From: Thelonectria olida
Lineage: Eukaryota; Ascomycota; Sordariomycetes; Hypocreales; Nectriaceae
Assembly (NCBI GenBank): GCA_020736575.1
Contig: JAGPYM010000004.1
Coordinates: 1 to 64,000 of the forward strand
DNA: 64,000 nucleotides
Direction: 5' to 3'
In this document: one piece after another, positions 22,417 to 33,687 of the stretch
How positions within the stretch are numbered: the stretch's first letter is position 1
Layout of the letters: each line of letters opens with the position of its first letter
Notes under the pieces: generated by a model
What the model was told of the DNA's origin: nothing
The model's database searches: none
The model's input: only the letters and a program-made list of their open reading frames with translations
Program-made: the position numbers and the translations under genes

Positions 22417-24248
22417 CTAGAGTGCCGAGAAGACGAAAAGCTGTGTCGAGTAGTTAGCAACCATGTCCCAGTCACACAGCGAAGGACCCTTGTTCTGAAA
22501 CTCACGTTGTTTGTCGCCGCAATGGCGATGCTATCCTCAAATGGATGCCAGCTCATGTGCAGAATCTTTTTGTTAAAATCGATCTGGTCCGCATCCGTTT
22601 CCTTCCGCATACGCTGGCCTTGTCCGCCAGGGCTTCCTGCACGCGAGCCTCCCTTCTTGCCGTTGGCCGTCGGGCTGGTTGACGCATTAATGGGAGTAGG
22701 TACTCCAACCTTCTTCGCCTTGAAAGCTGATTTGTCGGCCTGAAGAACGACCTCGACTTCCTTGTCTGGGTCAGACGGGTAGATCATGAAGTTGTTGTTG
22801 TAGCTGCCAGTCATAACATTCTTGGCATCGCCCGAAAACACCACTTCAAACTTGTCAAAGATACTGTCGTTCTCATATGTATCGCAGAGTCGGGGTCGCA
22901 AGTGTTCGTGAATGGGTATAGTTTTGACGGGCTGTCGTTCCATGTTGATATCCCAGATTTTGACGGTCAGGTAGTCACGCGAGAGGATATATCGGCCATC
23001 GTACGAGAATCGAACATCAGAAATGGATGAGATGATTTCGGAGAAGAAAGACCTTGATGATGGGTCTTCCTCTTGCTCAAATACTATTACATTGTGTCAG
23101 CACCAGTCTCGATGACGCCTCCATGGACTACCAAGGGGACATGAAGGGATTACAAACATTTCGCGTGTTGGTCGCAAAGGGCACTCTCTCGCATATCGGC
23201 AAGCTTGATGGTGCCCTTTGAGCTGGCGTACATGAACCAGTTGCAACTGAGGGGGTGAAACTCAGCGGCTGTGATGACCTCAGTCAGCTCCTCCATGTTC
23301 GCCGGCTTGATATCAACAATGTTGAAGCTCTGATCCTGGATGTTTAGGTTCCACAGATTGATTCGCAAATCATCGCTGCTGATAAATGTCTCTCCATCGC
23401 TGTTGACCGAAATGCTGTTGATGTGATAGGCATGGGCATTGGCGTAGGTTCGGCGCGGCACGGCGGCGACGACGGTGTCGTGATGTGTGAGGCGGGGCAA
23501 CTTCAGGTCGGCGGCATTTCGAAATGGATGGGAGGGAAGAGGTCGAGGAGCGCCGCCACCGCCAGCGAGGCTGCCGGGAGTGAGATCATGAGACAGGTTG
23601 TTCTCCGCAACGACCTTCAGTGACTTCTCGAAGACCTTCCAAAGCTTGATAGTCTTGTCGTTGGTGGATAACAAGTAGTGGGAGGCGTTTTGTCGACGGC
23701 ACCACTTGATCTTGTTGATTTTTTCTTCAATCTCGAGCGACTTGAGGTAGTCAAACTCAGGCTCGTGGGATTGGAACTCGGTGTGGAACTTGTATTCGCA
23801 AGTCTTTTTCTATCGGAGAGTTAGGGGGGGCCAACGCAAGGGGCAGAGAAGGGAACAAGAGGCAGGACAAAGGCCAGGCCTATGCTGGCAAGGGCTGGGC
23901 GGTGACTTGGGAGAATCACGTACCGTCTCGTTTCGCTCAAACAACACGACACGTCCACCTTTGTCTCCCGTTGCGAGGTAGTTGCCAGTATGATCGAACT
24001 CGACCGTTGAGATGATATCGGCTGTTGCAGGAGAGGGCGGTCAGTTCAAAGTCAAAAACATACCAAGAGGGGCGCGGGACATACCTTCAGTAATGTCTTC
24101 GACATCGCCCTTGTCTCCAAAGCATCTACGAAACTTAGCTTAGCATGATGAAGCGTAAAAAGAAAGAAAATGGAGGAGCATCACGCGGGGTAGGAGTAGC
24201 ATACTGGGTGAACTTCCACGTGGGGGAGTTCGCTTCGCTTTCAACCAT
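22417..24248 (-). CDS. CDC55: PP2A regulatory subunit B55 (Cdc55)
   Basis: Six exons, 24205-24248, 24085-24125, 23924-24021, 23158-23809, 22506-23083 and 22417-22440, give 478 residues; all phases fit. The order is typical of B55: [60 protein letters not shown], then WD-type blades including [10 protein letters not shown], and [30 protein letters not shown] and [16 protein letters not shown] fungal-type loop of about 50 residues rich in Gly, Ser and Lys precedes the last blade (near 22620-22740). The last exon supplies only LFVFSAL. B55 selects substrates for protein phosphatase 2A in mitotic exit, morphogenesis and septation. One donor is GTTTGT, unusual but phase-supported. Confidence 0.96.
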
Positions 24249-26178
24249 TTTGGTGAGCAGCGACAGCGGGGTCTACTTTCTGCAGGGTGGGTATCCAGAT
24301 GTGTCAAAAGAAAAGTATCCAGGTCTATTGACGGCGAAGGTCAAGTAGAGTGACGAGGCAACAGGATTCGCTGGGGGAGAAGCAGCGAAGGAGTGAGGTA
24401 AAGGTGGGAGGTATGGTTGGGAGCAGAGCTAGGGTGGAACACGCCTGGTCTTTGCAGGAAGGGTACGGCGTCGTGGATGTCGTCGTTATCGTCGGGCAGT
24501 ATCCTCCGGTATCCGAAAGGTGGTCGACGGTCGGGGGAAAGGTGGTGATTTTGGTGGTTGGCGGTGGGTGGTTGATGGATGATGGAGGCAGGTAGGTCTA
24601 CAAACGACTGAGGCGGTCGTAGGTGGATTGAGACTTGGGTGAGGTGGGTGGGCGCGAGGGCAGCAGCAGCAAGCAAGAGCAGCAAGCGGCGGCGGCGGCA
24701 GAGGAGGCGACGGGGCGGCAAGGCGGTTGAAGAGTCGGTCAGTGCCGCGCGGAAGAGGGGGAGGGGAGGAGGGAATGAGAATGAAGGCCAAGGGATGCCG
24801 CGTAAAGAAGTTGAGATGGTCGAAGAGGACGGAGTTTTGGGGGCAAAGGATGTGACGCAGCAGGGCCCAAGGGTGAGGTGCAAGATTGATTTGGGATGGG
24901 ACGGGAACAAGGTGCGATGGGGTTGGTGCGTGGTGCTCGATGAGGCGTGAGGTGCGGGTGCTTTGGTGCTGCTTTGGACTTGGCTTGGCTGCGTTGTGTG
25001 GGTGGGCGCCAGCTGGTTTGGTGAGGTGAGGACCTTACAGGGAGGCCAGCTCAAGATCTAGCGTTAACCAGGCAGGTATCGCTTGGAAGCTGGTACACGT
25101 ACGAGGTACCGCGAAAAATAGCAAAGGTACCTGCAAGCCTGTTTTTAAATCGGAATTCTTCCCCTCCGTTTGATAGACGATGCCCCGCCACCTGTTGAGG
25201 ACATTGGGACATCTGCTACCTTAGCCATTGCTACGTCCCGGTAGGTACCCAAGGTAATCGCGTGCTGCAATCAGGTTCCAGTGCTGGAGAGGCTTGAGCT
25301 AACCGCCATGCTACCTACTGAGAGCTCCAAGACGCAGATATCCCGTTTCATAGGTCAGCTCGACCTCGATATCATGGCATCATCTGTAGCTTCCCGTTCA
25401 TACCAAGGCCCACCGTTTTCGTCCGGGTACCTGCTTGTTGCATTCATCTTCAAGATGATCAAGTACGAGTACACACATGCACATGTCAGCGGGCAGTCTT
25501 GGTAAACGTCTTGAGTCTGCTCTGGTCCCCTGACACGCTACATACCCGTCACTGTTGTGGGCTGGCCTGAGGTAGCGGCGGGGGAGGGAGGATCACCCCT
25601 CCACTGCAGTCCAGGTAAAGGGTAACCTGACCCAAACTCGATCCAACACGTCTCGCTTCACCTCACCAGCTCACCTCACTTCACCCACCGCAAGGACCGC
25701 CCACCATGTTGATCCCTGGCCAGGCATGTTATCGTTGAGCTACCCGATGTGGTCAAGCGTAGTTGAATGGCTCGGGTGACAGCTCGACTCGAAGCATATC
25801 TGAATTCTGGATGCCAGATTTCTCTAGGGTAAGCAATGCGCAGTATTGGGTTTCATCCGTTTTCAATCAACGCCTAAAGATGCTCCAGCTGGAACACGCA
25901 CGAGGACGGAAGCATGTGTGAATCGCCGCCGCCTTCGTGCCCGGCGCCAACGACTCGACCTCGGCCTCGCAGCATGAATCCCACCGGATCCGCACCCGCT
26001 CGTCCGTTCCTCCTCCGAACTCGACCGGATGATGCTTGAATAATTAATTCAGAACTATATCGTACCCTATAACGAATTCTCAATCTTACCCCCATCTCCT
26101 TTACTTGTGTCAAACGCCATCTAGACTCTTCCACAGCAGCTTGTCAATTACTTTACCCCTCATCCCAACGTCACAATC
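24249..26178. other. Long divergent intergenic region
   Basis: No supported gene in 1.9 kb. The minus strand of 24340-25060 stays open for 237 codons, but the stretch is a compositionally skewed (purine/pyrimidine) leader of CDC55 with no conserved motif. AGGTACCT palindrome at 25125-25132. Confidence 0.55.
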
Positions 26179-27078
26179 ATGGATGACAAGAATAAGGAGG
26201 CGAAGTCGCCCAACAATGGTAAGGGAAAGGGGAAGGAAAACGATTCGTCGTCTGGAAACATATCATCCATTACCGAACGTCTCCAAGCATCTGGAAGACT
26301 AGCTCTGAATGCTGTAACTGGAGGCCCAGATTTGGCCACGCAGCAAACCGGAGAGAAGGGCACCGCAACCTTTGGCAGTGTCGACAAGTCTTTTTCAATA
26401 GTCGGGGAGGCTTCATCAACCAGATTGGCGTCTTCGGGATCTTCAGCACTGGGCCAATCTATAAGGACGCAACCAGTGTTGGACTCTAGCTTGGCGACTG
26501 AAGCGTTCAACGACTTTACCAGGGCTGAGCCGTCACTGCACTTTGAGCATCACCAGCAGCTCCATCAGCAGCCACACCACCCGAGCTCATCAGTCACCGA
26601 GCAAGAGAAGGCGGATGGAGCGGCGGTCGTGAGTCTCCTTGATGGACCCTCGAATGAACTCGACGCGGTGTTGCTTGGAGCGCACGATGACCTGGAAAAC
26701 GACGATGGCCTTGATCCTGCAACGGTAAACAAGCTTCGAGATGCACTCTTCAACTCATCGCATCTCGAATCACGATGGGATGACATGCTCAACTTCACAC
26801 CGGCTTTTCTTGGTCGACCAGGGGCCTCGGCGGAGGACACGCTGCTCCACCTGGGCACTTCGGATCCCGAGGAAGCACGAAGAATCTGGCTCCATCAATG
26901 GAGCGATGTGCTGTCCTCATACACAGATCAGGTCTGGGGAGATCTAGGACCATTGGCAGAAGATGCGCGAAAAGAGGTGGAAGAGTTGACATCCAATGAA
27001 GCCATCCCTGATCGACCAGCACAGACGAAGGCTTTGGATCGATTGAGACAGATCCTAGCCCACGTCCGAGGACACTGA
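26179..27078 (+). CDS. Conserved-looking acidic protein of unknown function
   Basis: One uninterrupted exon of 299 residues from ATG at 26179, in good context (CAATCATGG). The first 130 residues are low-complexity Ser/Gly/Lys and His/Gln-rich. The second half looks folded and helical: ATVNKLRDALFNSSHLESRW, then WDDMLNFTPAFLGRPG, then ARRIWLHQWSDVLSSYTDQV, WGDLGPLAEDARKEVEEL and a last helix LDRLRQILAHVRGH. There is no signal peptide or membrane segment. I do not recognise a named domain. The conserved-looking Trp/acidic C-terminal half argues for a real gene. Confidence 0.75.
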   Translation: MDDKNKEAKSPNNGKGKGKENDSSSGNISSITERLQASGRLALNAVTGGPDLATQQTGEKGTATFGSVDKSFSIVGEASSTRLASSGSSALGQSIRTQPVLDSSLATEAFNDFTRAEPSLHFEHHQQLHQQPHHPSSSVTEQEKADGAAVVSLLDGPSNELDAVLLGAHDDLENDDGLDPATVNKLRDALFNSSHLESRWDDMLNFTPAFLGRPGASAEDTLLHLGTSDPEEARRIWLHQWSDVLSSYTDQVWGDLGPLAEDARKEVEELTSNEAIPDRPAQTKALDRLRQILAHVRGH

Positions 27079-27649
27079 CGATGGCGACGATGGCGGCGCC
27101 CCTTTGTAATTACATCTACTATACCTTATGCATACTTTTACTCTGGCCTCAAGTCAACTGCTGATGAACTAAGCGTTGAGCTCTGGAGCAGTCGACTGCC
27201 GTAAAGTGGTTGCTTTGTGGGCTTGTGGATGCGGGGTTGCTCTGACAACTGGCCAACATCCAATGACATCATTCCACGCCTTGTCCGCCTCCCCATCCTC
27301 GTAGAATGGTGAGCCGACCGAAGAGCTCCTGAGCCCCAGGTGGCTTCCAGAACCCATGCACTCATTGTGACAGGACGCACCGGATAATAGGAACCCTGTC
27401 CTAGATGCAGCCTACCAAGGTACCTAGGCGACGCCAAACGAGCGAAGAAAAAAGCCACCCCCGGCTGGTCGCTCGAGAATCCTAATACGAAGTAGCATGT
27501 GTCTACCCTTCTTGATCAGGGCGCTCGCAAAATATCTCTCTCGCTTCTCGTCTCATCATCAGTGCAAACATCACTTGTTGCCATTCATCATCCCAACCGC
27601 CTTGGCTCCTCGATAAATTCCCCCATAATATCCCCACGGTTAAACCATT
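27079..27649. other. Intergenic region
   Basis: No supported gene; an AGGTACCT palindrome lies at 27418-27425, inside AAGGTACCTAGG. Confidence 0.6.
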
Positions 27650-28397
27650 ATGATGCGCCAAGGCTGGCTGGGGTTGGCATTGTTTGCTTTTCAGCTGCAA
27701 TCAGCTACCGCCTTTATTGCCGATGCGACTGCCACAGCAACTTACGCTCCTGCGGCCACCCACGTTCTCCTGGGGAGAGCCGACACCTGTCCCTCCAACA
27801 CATTCGAGTGCTCCGAAGAACTCGGCGAACAATTCGACGGCATCTGTTGCCAGGATGGACAATCGTGCGCTCTTGACGCCAACAACAGCCCGGCTTGTTG
27901 CCCTTCTGGGTGAGACCAACTTTCCATACTTACTTCTTCTCCCGTTGCAATTCTGACCAGTCTGCAGCGCCGTGTGCACCGGAACGGCCCCAGCCTCAGC
28001 CACTGGCGACCCGACTGCGCAGGCATCCTGGGTCTCGAACCAATACTTTTCGTTCCCATACGCCCCGACCTCGTACGAAGATAGCGACGAATGCCGATCT
28101 GCCGTGACCGACTGCTCAGAAAACTACGATGCTTGCGTGACATATCTTGAAAGCGGCGGCTCATACGGAGTGACCATTGCCGTGCCTGGTGGCGGAGGAA
28201 CGACTGTCGGCGGCGGAGGCACCATTACCGGCTCTTCAGCGACTGCAATTTGCTCAAGCCTGAGCTCGCAAGCGTGCTCTAAGCTCGAGGCTACTTCTTG
28301 TTCGAAATGGGGTTCAGCCGCTCCCCTTACCACCAGAGTTGATTGGTTACTTGCCGGATTCAGCCTTGTCATGGGTGCGTTCCTCATTGTTGTTTGA
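27650..28397 (+). CDS. GPI-anchored cysteine-rich secreted protein
   Basis: Exons 27650-27909 and 27968-28397 give 229 residues. The 58-bp intron GTGAGA...TGCAG splits a Gly codon between PS and AVCTG. A signal peptide (residues 1-22, MMRQGWLGLALFAFQL...) precedes two dense cysteine groups, CPSNTFEC...GICCQDGQSC and ACCPSGAVC. A third group follows: CRSAVTDCSENYDAC. A Gly/Thr/Ser-rich linker at about 170-190 and four more cysteines come next. A terminal hydrophobic tail, WLLAGFSLVMGAFLIVV, suits a GPI anchor signal. It is likely a cell-wall or surface protein; its biochemical role is unknown. The cysteine spacing is not that of a CFEM domain as I know it. Confidence 0.82.
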
Positions 28398-28897
28398 GAT
28401 GGATTTGTCTGCTCCAACAACAATGGACGCAAATCAACATCTAGTGGCTACGCAATGGAATATCTACCATGCGTCCAGATGTGCCAATTTCCCGGCGTGA
28501 TGTATTGGGAAGCCTGTTGATCTCCTGAACGGGCTATGGGCGTCTTGGATTCAGCAACACAACCTTCTGGCGTCCTGGGCAATTTCTGAGAGTTTTCAGC
28601 ATGAACAACGATTCTTCAACCTACTTCCGAAGTAATGATTTACAGCTCGCTTTCAAGCGAACCGGGATTTACTGTTTTGTTGGACTTATCCATTCAACGG
28701 TGAGTAACCGAATAGGTAGACGGACGAAATCACGAAGGTACGCTCTCCTTGGTTGCATAGCAGGAGAACGGGGAAAGACTTGGATTGACCTGTCTCACAT
28801 AGAACTTGATTTGATTAGGACTGTGGCGTTTTGGTTTAGCGAAGAAAGCAGTACTTAGTCGAGAGAGGAGACATATTTTGAGCATCAATTGTATATA
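28398..28897. other. Convergent intergenic region
   Basis: No supported gene between the 3' ends of the GPI-protein gene and MSH5. Confidence 0.55.
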
Positions 28898-31800
28898 TCA
28901 GACTGCATTGGACGACAGAAGTTCCTCCAAAAGACTCTTCATGGAACCGACACCTTGCTTACCCACGTTGCCATCATCGTCGCCAAAGGCCTCACTCAGA
29001 AATTTTCGTGCTGTTGCTTCCGCTTCATTAAGTTGCTTCTCTTCTGCCGGCGACAACCGGGTGCAAACAGCCTCGAGATCTTCGTTCTGGGCTAGAAGCA
29101 ACGAGATTGCTTCTGCTCTCTCGACAACTGCCCTCGGGACTCCGTTCAGTGCTGCACACTTCCCTCCGAAACTCGACGTACTGTGGCCGTAGGCCAGACT
29201 GAAAAGATATGTTACCTGGTCTTCGACCTGGGCTGCATTCCAATCTACCCGAACATCCAGATGGGCCAGCTGCAGACCCTCATGATGGTTCAAGTACCCG
29301 CCCTCAAAGATTTCATGATAATGCGTTGCCACGAGCATACGGGGCGAGTCTCGCCCCAAGGACAGAAAGTGATCTAGTAAGGCAGCTAGCAATCCTGAAC
29401 CATCATCTGCATTGGTGCCCTTCCCGAATTCGTCCACTAAAATGAGGCTTTTCGATGTTGAACACCTGGTCGACAACGCCGCCTGCTTCATGTCAGTCGC
29501 AAAAGCGCTCTCTGCCCCGGACATGCTCTCCTTGGTTGACATGCAGGTCAGGATCTTGTCTGTGAGACCAATGACAGCCTGGCTGGCTGGAACAAAACTG
29601 CCAATATGCGCAAGATAGACAATAACGGCCACCTGCTTGAGATAAACGCTCTTCCCCGAATGATTTGGGCCCGTGAGAACTAAGGCTTGCGGCAGTTCGT
29701 TTCCGTCACGGCGATGGCTCAATGCCCCAGTTGCAAGATGACAGCCATTGGGCACAAAAGACGGCACCACGAGTTCCTGTAGAGGGTGACGGCCACCTTC
29801 AATCTGTATCTCACTCCCTTCCACCACCTGTGGCGCTCGCCACCCATACTTGTCGGCACCTAGAGCCAGTACCAAGATCGCATCGAATTCACCACACACA
29901 TTAGAAGCGGTGACTAGAGCATCCTCGTGTGCCAAGACTTTGTTGGCGAGATCGTGAATAATCTCCACTTCCCGATCTTGATTCAAGTCAGGATAGAACG
30001 TTGACATAAAAGAATGGCAGAGGCTCACCTCCGATCTGGCAGTACATGTCTCCGTATTCCTCATCGAGCTCTTGCATGTAGTGGTTTTTGTAGCATACTG
30101 ACCCTTCTGCTGAAAACAACTTCTCCCAAGCGCCCCCTTCAGCACCTTCACCTTCATAGCGGCCATTCCCAGTCTCTGGGTTTGGTTCAACCACAGTGAG
30201 GAACCCAATTTGAGGTAAAAATATGCAGGAGCGAATGTATTGGCAAGCCCACTCCGGTAGGTCTCTATTCATGTGGTTCACTACTTCGGTTAGAAAACTG
30301 TCCATTCCATCGTATAATCTTTTTAGTTCGTCAAGCTGCGGGTCTACACCAGCCTTGACAGAAGACCGATGTCGAGACTTGGACTGCTCAAAGTCGATGG
30401 TTTTGTTGATCATGTCGCCCACTGACACTAGATCTACCACAGGCAAGCTATTCACAAGCTGAATTACTCGGAATATTAGTATCGTCGTTAATGTTTAAGC
30501 TGTGCAGTGACATCGAGGTATGTTTACCTTGCAGACGATTTCAAGGTTCGCACACCCCTTCAAACAGGCGACAGCCCCTTGAAGGCCCAAGGTTTGAGTG
30601 GTAAAGTTTTGGATCGTAGACCACACACCTCTGTCAAATGACTGATTGGTAGATGGAAATTCGATACCCTTTCGTAGTTGAGCGAAAGTTGACCGAATGT
30701 TCTTGATCTTGCGCAGACACGAGGTGATCCGAGGTAGACTATCGGCATTATCTGGCTGAAGAAGTGCTGATATAGTCTTTTGTCTCTCTTCGATCAAGCC
30801 TATATCCAAGACTGGCCGGAGAAAGAGTTGCCGTAGTTGCGCACGACCCTGAGATGTGCAGGCCAAGTAATGGAATAGACCGTAGACCGAAAGGCTCTCT
30901 TTGGCATTGTCTTTGTTTGGATTAGAACTCCACACCTGGCTGTTGGGATGAAGTTCTGTCTGGACAACCTGAAGTGACATCAAAGCATCTGAACTGACGA
31001 ACATGAAACCCGAGAGAGAAAACATTTCGACTGATTGGACGCGGAAGAGTGCCCCTGCAACCTGCCCATCTGGCAAGAAGCCCACCGAACGACGACGACC
31101 AAGATCACCGAGCACTGCTCCGGCACAGCCAACCTAGCAATGTCAACACAAAAGGCAACAAGTAAAGAGAAATCGGGATCACGAACCGAAACTTGACTAC
31201 TCAGATTGATAGAACCTCCACAGCGGAGGGATCGGAACACCAATGATTCCTGGCGCAAGGCCACATTAGGATGATCCCTGATGTCTTCAAGGGGGTCATG
31301 GCCGTTGCCGGCAGAGAAAATGGCTTGATTAGGAGCTGCAATTTCGGACTGTAGAGTTACAAGTCTTTCGTGAGCAGATTCAGTTGAGAACTCGGATGAT
31401 TGTAGTCCACGGAAAACGACCCCATGGGGTGAGTTCCCTGCCGAATAGTCAATGAGGTTGTTTGAAGAAGGTGACTGATGGAGAAATTTGCCTTCACTGG
31501 GAGAAGCACAATGATCTTCGAGAAACTTATAGAAATTCTCAGGAGCTCTGGCTGATATGAGAAGTGTAGATGGTTGAACGTGAAGTAGGAACTGCTCAGA
31601 AATATCCACATTTGCCATTGGAATATCCTCTGATAGATACAGTTTACCATCTGACGTAGAGAAATATGCACAGCCAACTGTGGACCTCTCTCGCATGTCA
31701 ATAGCCATGATAGTCTCATGGAGGATAGGCTCGATACTCTCATCCGAGCCCGGTAGCCTAGAGGGGGTGACGCTTGAAGATGGGGTACTGGCCTGCGCTC

Positions 31801-32014
31801 TGTCCCCTGGGCGGAATCGACAAGATGATCGATGGGAGGATGCTGGCCCATTATCGGCCCGAGGGACAGGCCTCCTGGGTGTTCGTTGTGGTGTAGCCCG
31901 TGTCCTGGACGAGGTGGTGTTGGAGCGATTGCCTCGTCCGCGTTGGCTGGAGGCTCTTCCACCGCGACCTCTCCGGGGGGAGCTAAAGGACGCAGATTTC
32001 CGTGAAGCGGGCAT
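28898..32014 (-). CDS. MSH5: Meiotic MutS homologue MSH5
   Basis: Four exons, 31187-32014, 30528-31133, 30029-30458 and 28898-29976, give 980 residues; phases fit at introns of 53, 69 and 52 bp. The N-terminus (about 100 residues) is basic and Arg/Gly/Ser-rich. The MutS core begins at IMAIDMRERSTVGCAYF; clamp and lever helices follow. The ATPase has Walker A TGPNHSGKSVYLKQ, the signature block around ESAFATDMKQAAL, and Walker B SLILVDEFGKGTN. It lacks the mismatch-recognition Phe-x-Glu domain. The Walker A/B wording matches MSH5 rather than MSH4. MSH4-MSH5 stabilises crossover intermediates in meiosis, so a retained MSH5 suggests the lineage keeps meiotic recombination genes. The first intron donor is GTTCGT. 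Confidence 0.94.
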
Positions 32015-32742
32015 CTTGCGAGATGTAGCATGGGCTACAAATTAGCCCTATATTGGGGAGGAAGGGTGGTAACGATTTCAGACAGAGTGTTGGAAGAGAG
32101 ACCTTGGCTGAAGACTGAGGTTGAAGCTTGGAATCCGCATTCATCTTGAGTAGTTCCATGCGAAACTTTTTGGTTGTTGCTGCCTTGTCATCATGTGGTC
32201 TGGCGAAATGTTGGGAAGGAAGTGTGAGGACAAACGGAAGGAGCAATGTTGATATCATCTTAGGAGTAACAGCCTGCCGCCTACCTCCAGAATGGCCCAA
32301 ATATCATCAACCATCTCATTGATCACCACGTTAATCATTGGTGCCTAAGACAGAGACAAATCGGGTGATGTGTGCTAAATGGTGACTATTGTTGGCTACG
32401 TACGAATAGATATTGTCCATGGCCGGCTCGTCGAGGACATCTGAGCGAGACCATTTGAATAGGGGGTTAAGTAGGTGCAACTTTCTCACTGCCAAGTCAA
32501 AACACGAATCCACACTCGAGGCTTTGCAGCGTTAGAAATCAGAAGAGTGGGTGTCAATTATTTCATTATTACATACGACCCCGTGTACCTAGACAGAGCC
32601 TGTCTGTTGCTATGATTGTCGATGTGCACCATCTTAGCCAGAGAGCGTACCTCAATACGATATTAACAGACAGCCACTCTTCGCATCCCTGAACACCATG
32701 AAACCCCAACTGTACTTTTATAGGGCTCTTGCTATGATATCA
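32015..32742. other. Intergenic region with an unresolved spliced open frame
   Basis: No gene I can model fully. On the minus strand two open blocks, 32400 to about 32531 and 32285-32344, join in frame across a 55-bp GTAGCC...CTTAG intron and contain LDEPAMDNIYSYAPMINVV. See the findings. Confidence 0.35.
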
Positions 32743-33211
32743 TCACTGGTTGCCGGCCTTGACCCAGTCGGCAAAGTCCCGTCGTTGCTTGCGAATATCC
32801 ACGAAACCCGGGCGCGTCTCCAGTACCGCAAAAGGATTGCCCTGGTAGTCTTTGTCCACATCGCCGCTGCCAGAGCTGAAGCCAACGGCGCCCTCACGCT
32901 CAATCTTGCCAGCCCATTCGTTCCATTTGATCGGTCGGAGCTTTGGGGATCCTGTAACGAGTCCCAGGACAACAATCAGTGTTGCCACCAGCGCCTCGAT
33001 GGAGATATCGATCGGTAGAGAACTCGTGGCGAGCGGTTGCGATTGTGTGTGCTGCGCCGACACGGATGAGATGGCCGAGTGCTCTTGTGCCGAGTAGCAC
33101 CTAAAGCCCACGTGGTTAGCTGAATTGTGGCGTTGAGGCTCGAGTGAAGTCTTACGCGTGCGCGAGAAGCACAATGCCAGTAACAGTAACTGCGCGAGAG
33201 ATCCAAGTCAT
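32743..33211 (-). CDS. EMC5: ER membrane protein complex subunit 5
   Basis: Exons 33156-33211 and 32743-33100 give 137 residues; the 55-bp intron splits an Ala codon in LLAHACYSAQEHS. Two hydrophobic segments are seen, AVTVTGIVLLAHA at the N-terminus and IEALVATLIVVLGLVTGSP in the middle. Then comes the conserved cytosolic part LRPIKWNEWAGKIEREG, NPFAVLETRPGFVDIRKQRR and a short end. This matches EMC5 (MMgT/Emc5 family). The EMC inserts tail-anchored and some multi-pass proteins into the ER membrane; EMC5 is a core subunit. Length is as expected for fungi. EMC6 is also in this window, 27 kb away. Confidence 0.93.
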
Positions 33212-33687
33212 TGTGTGCTCGTGGGTTGGTGTGTTTCGCGGGTTCGATTTGTTGGCTTGGGGACAAGTCGCAATTCGCCTGGCAGCATGGGGAGGGAGCT
33301 TGGCTGCGGGTGGGACTTTCAAGGGATTGGATGACTCAGCGAATCCATTAAAGTACATGCCTGCAACGGACGATAAGGCGACAGGATGGAGCATGCGCCC
33401 CTGTGGCAGAACCGGTGGACGCCCTAAATCAGCTTTATTGCAACATCACTTGGATATGTGGAATATAGTATCGGGGAATGAGAGCAAGTCATGGAACAAC
33501 CAACCAATTGAGTGATCAATACAAGATATCGAATTGCCTGCACCCACCCACGCGAGATACCTGTCTACGCCGACCCCGTCCTAATCCTTAAAGACATACC
33601 CAAATACCCAGAACTCCCAAACCATAGCTATCACATCCCATAGGTACTAGTCGTTCTTTGCTTCCGAATCTCCAACGCCATCTAATT
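33212..33687. other. Intergenic region
   Basis: No supported gene between EMC5 upstream sequence and the 3' end of the HMG-box gene. Confidence 0.55.

Noticed and set aside
24341..25054. 237-codon minus-strand open frame
   Set aside because: Pro/Ser/His-rich translation of purine-skewed leader DNA of CDC55; no domain, and no splice or start context.
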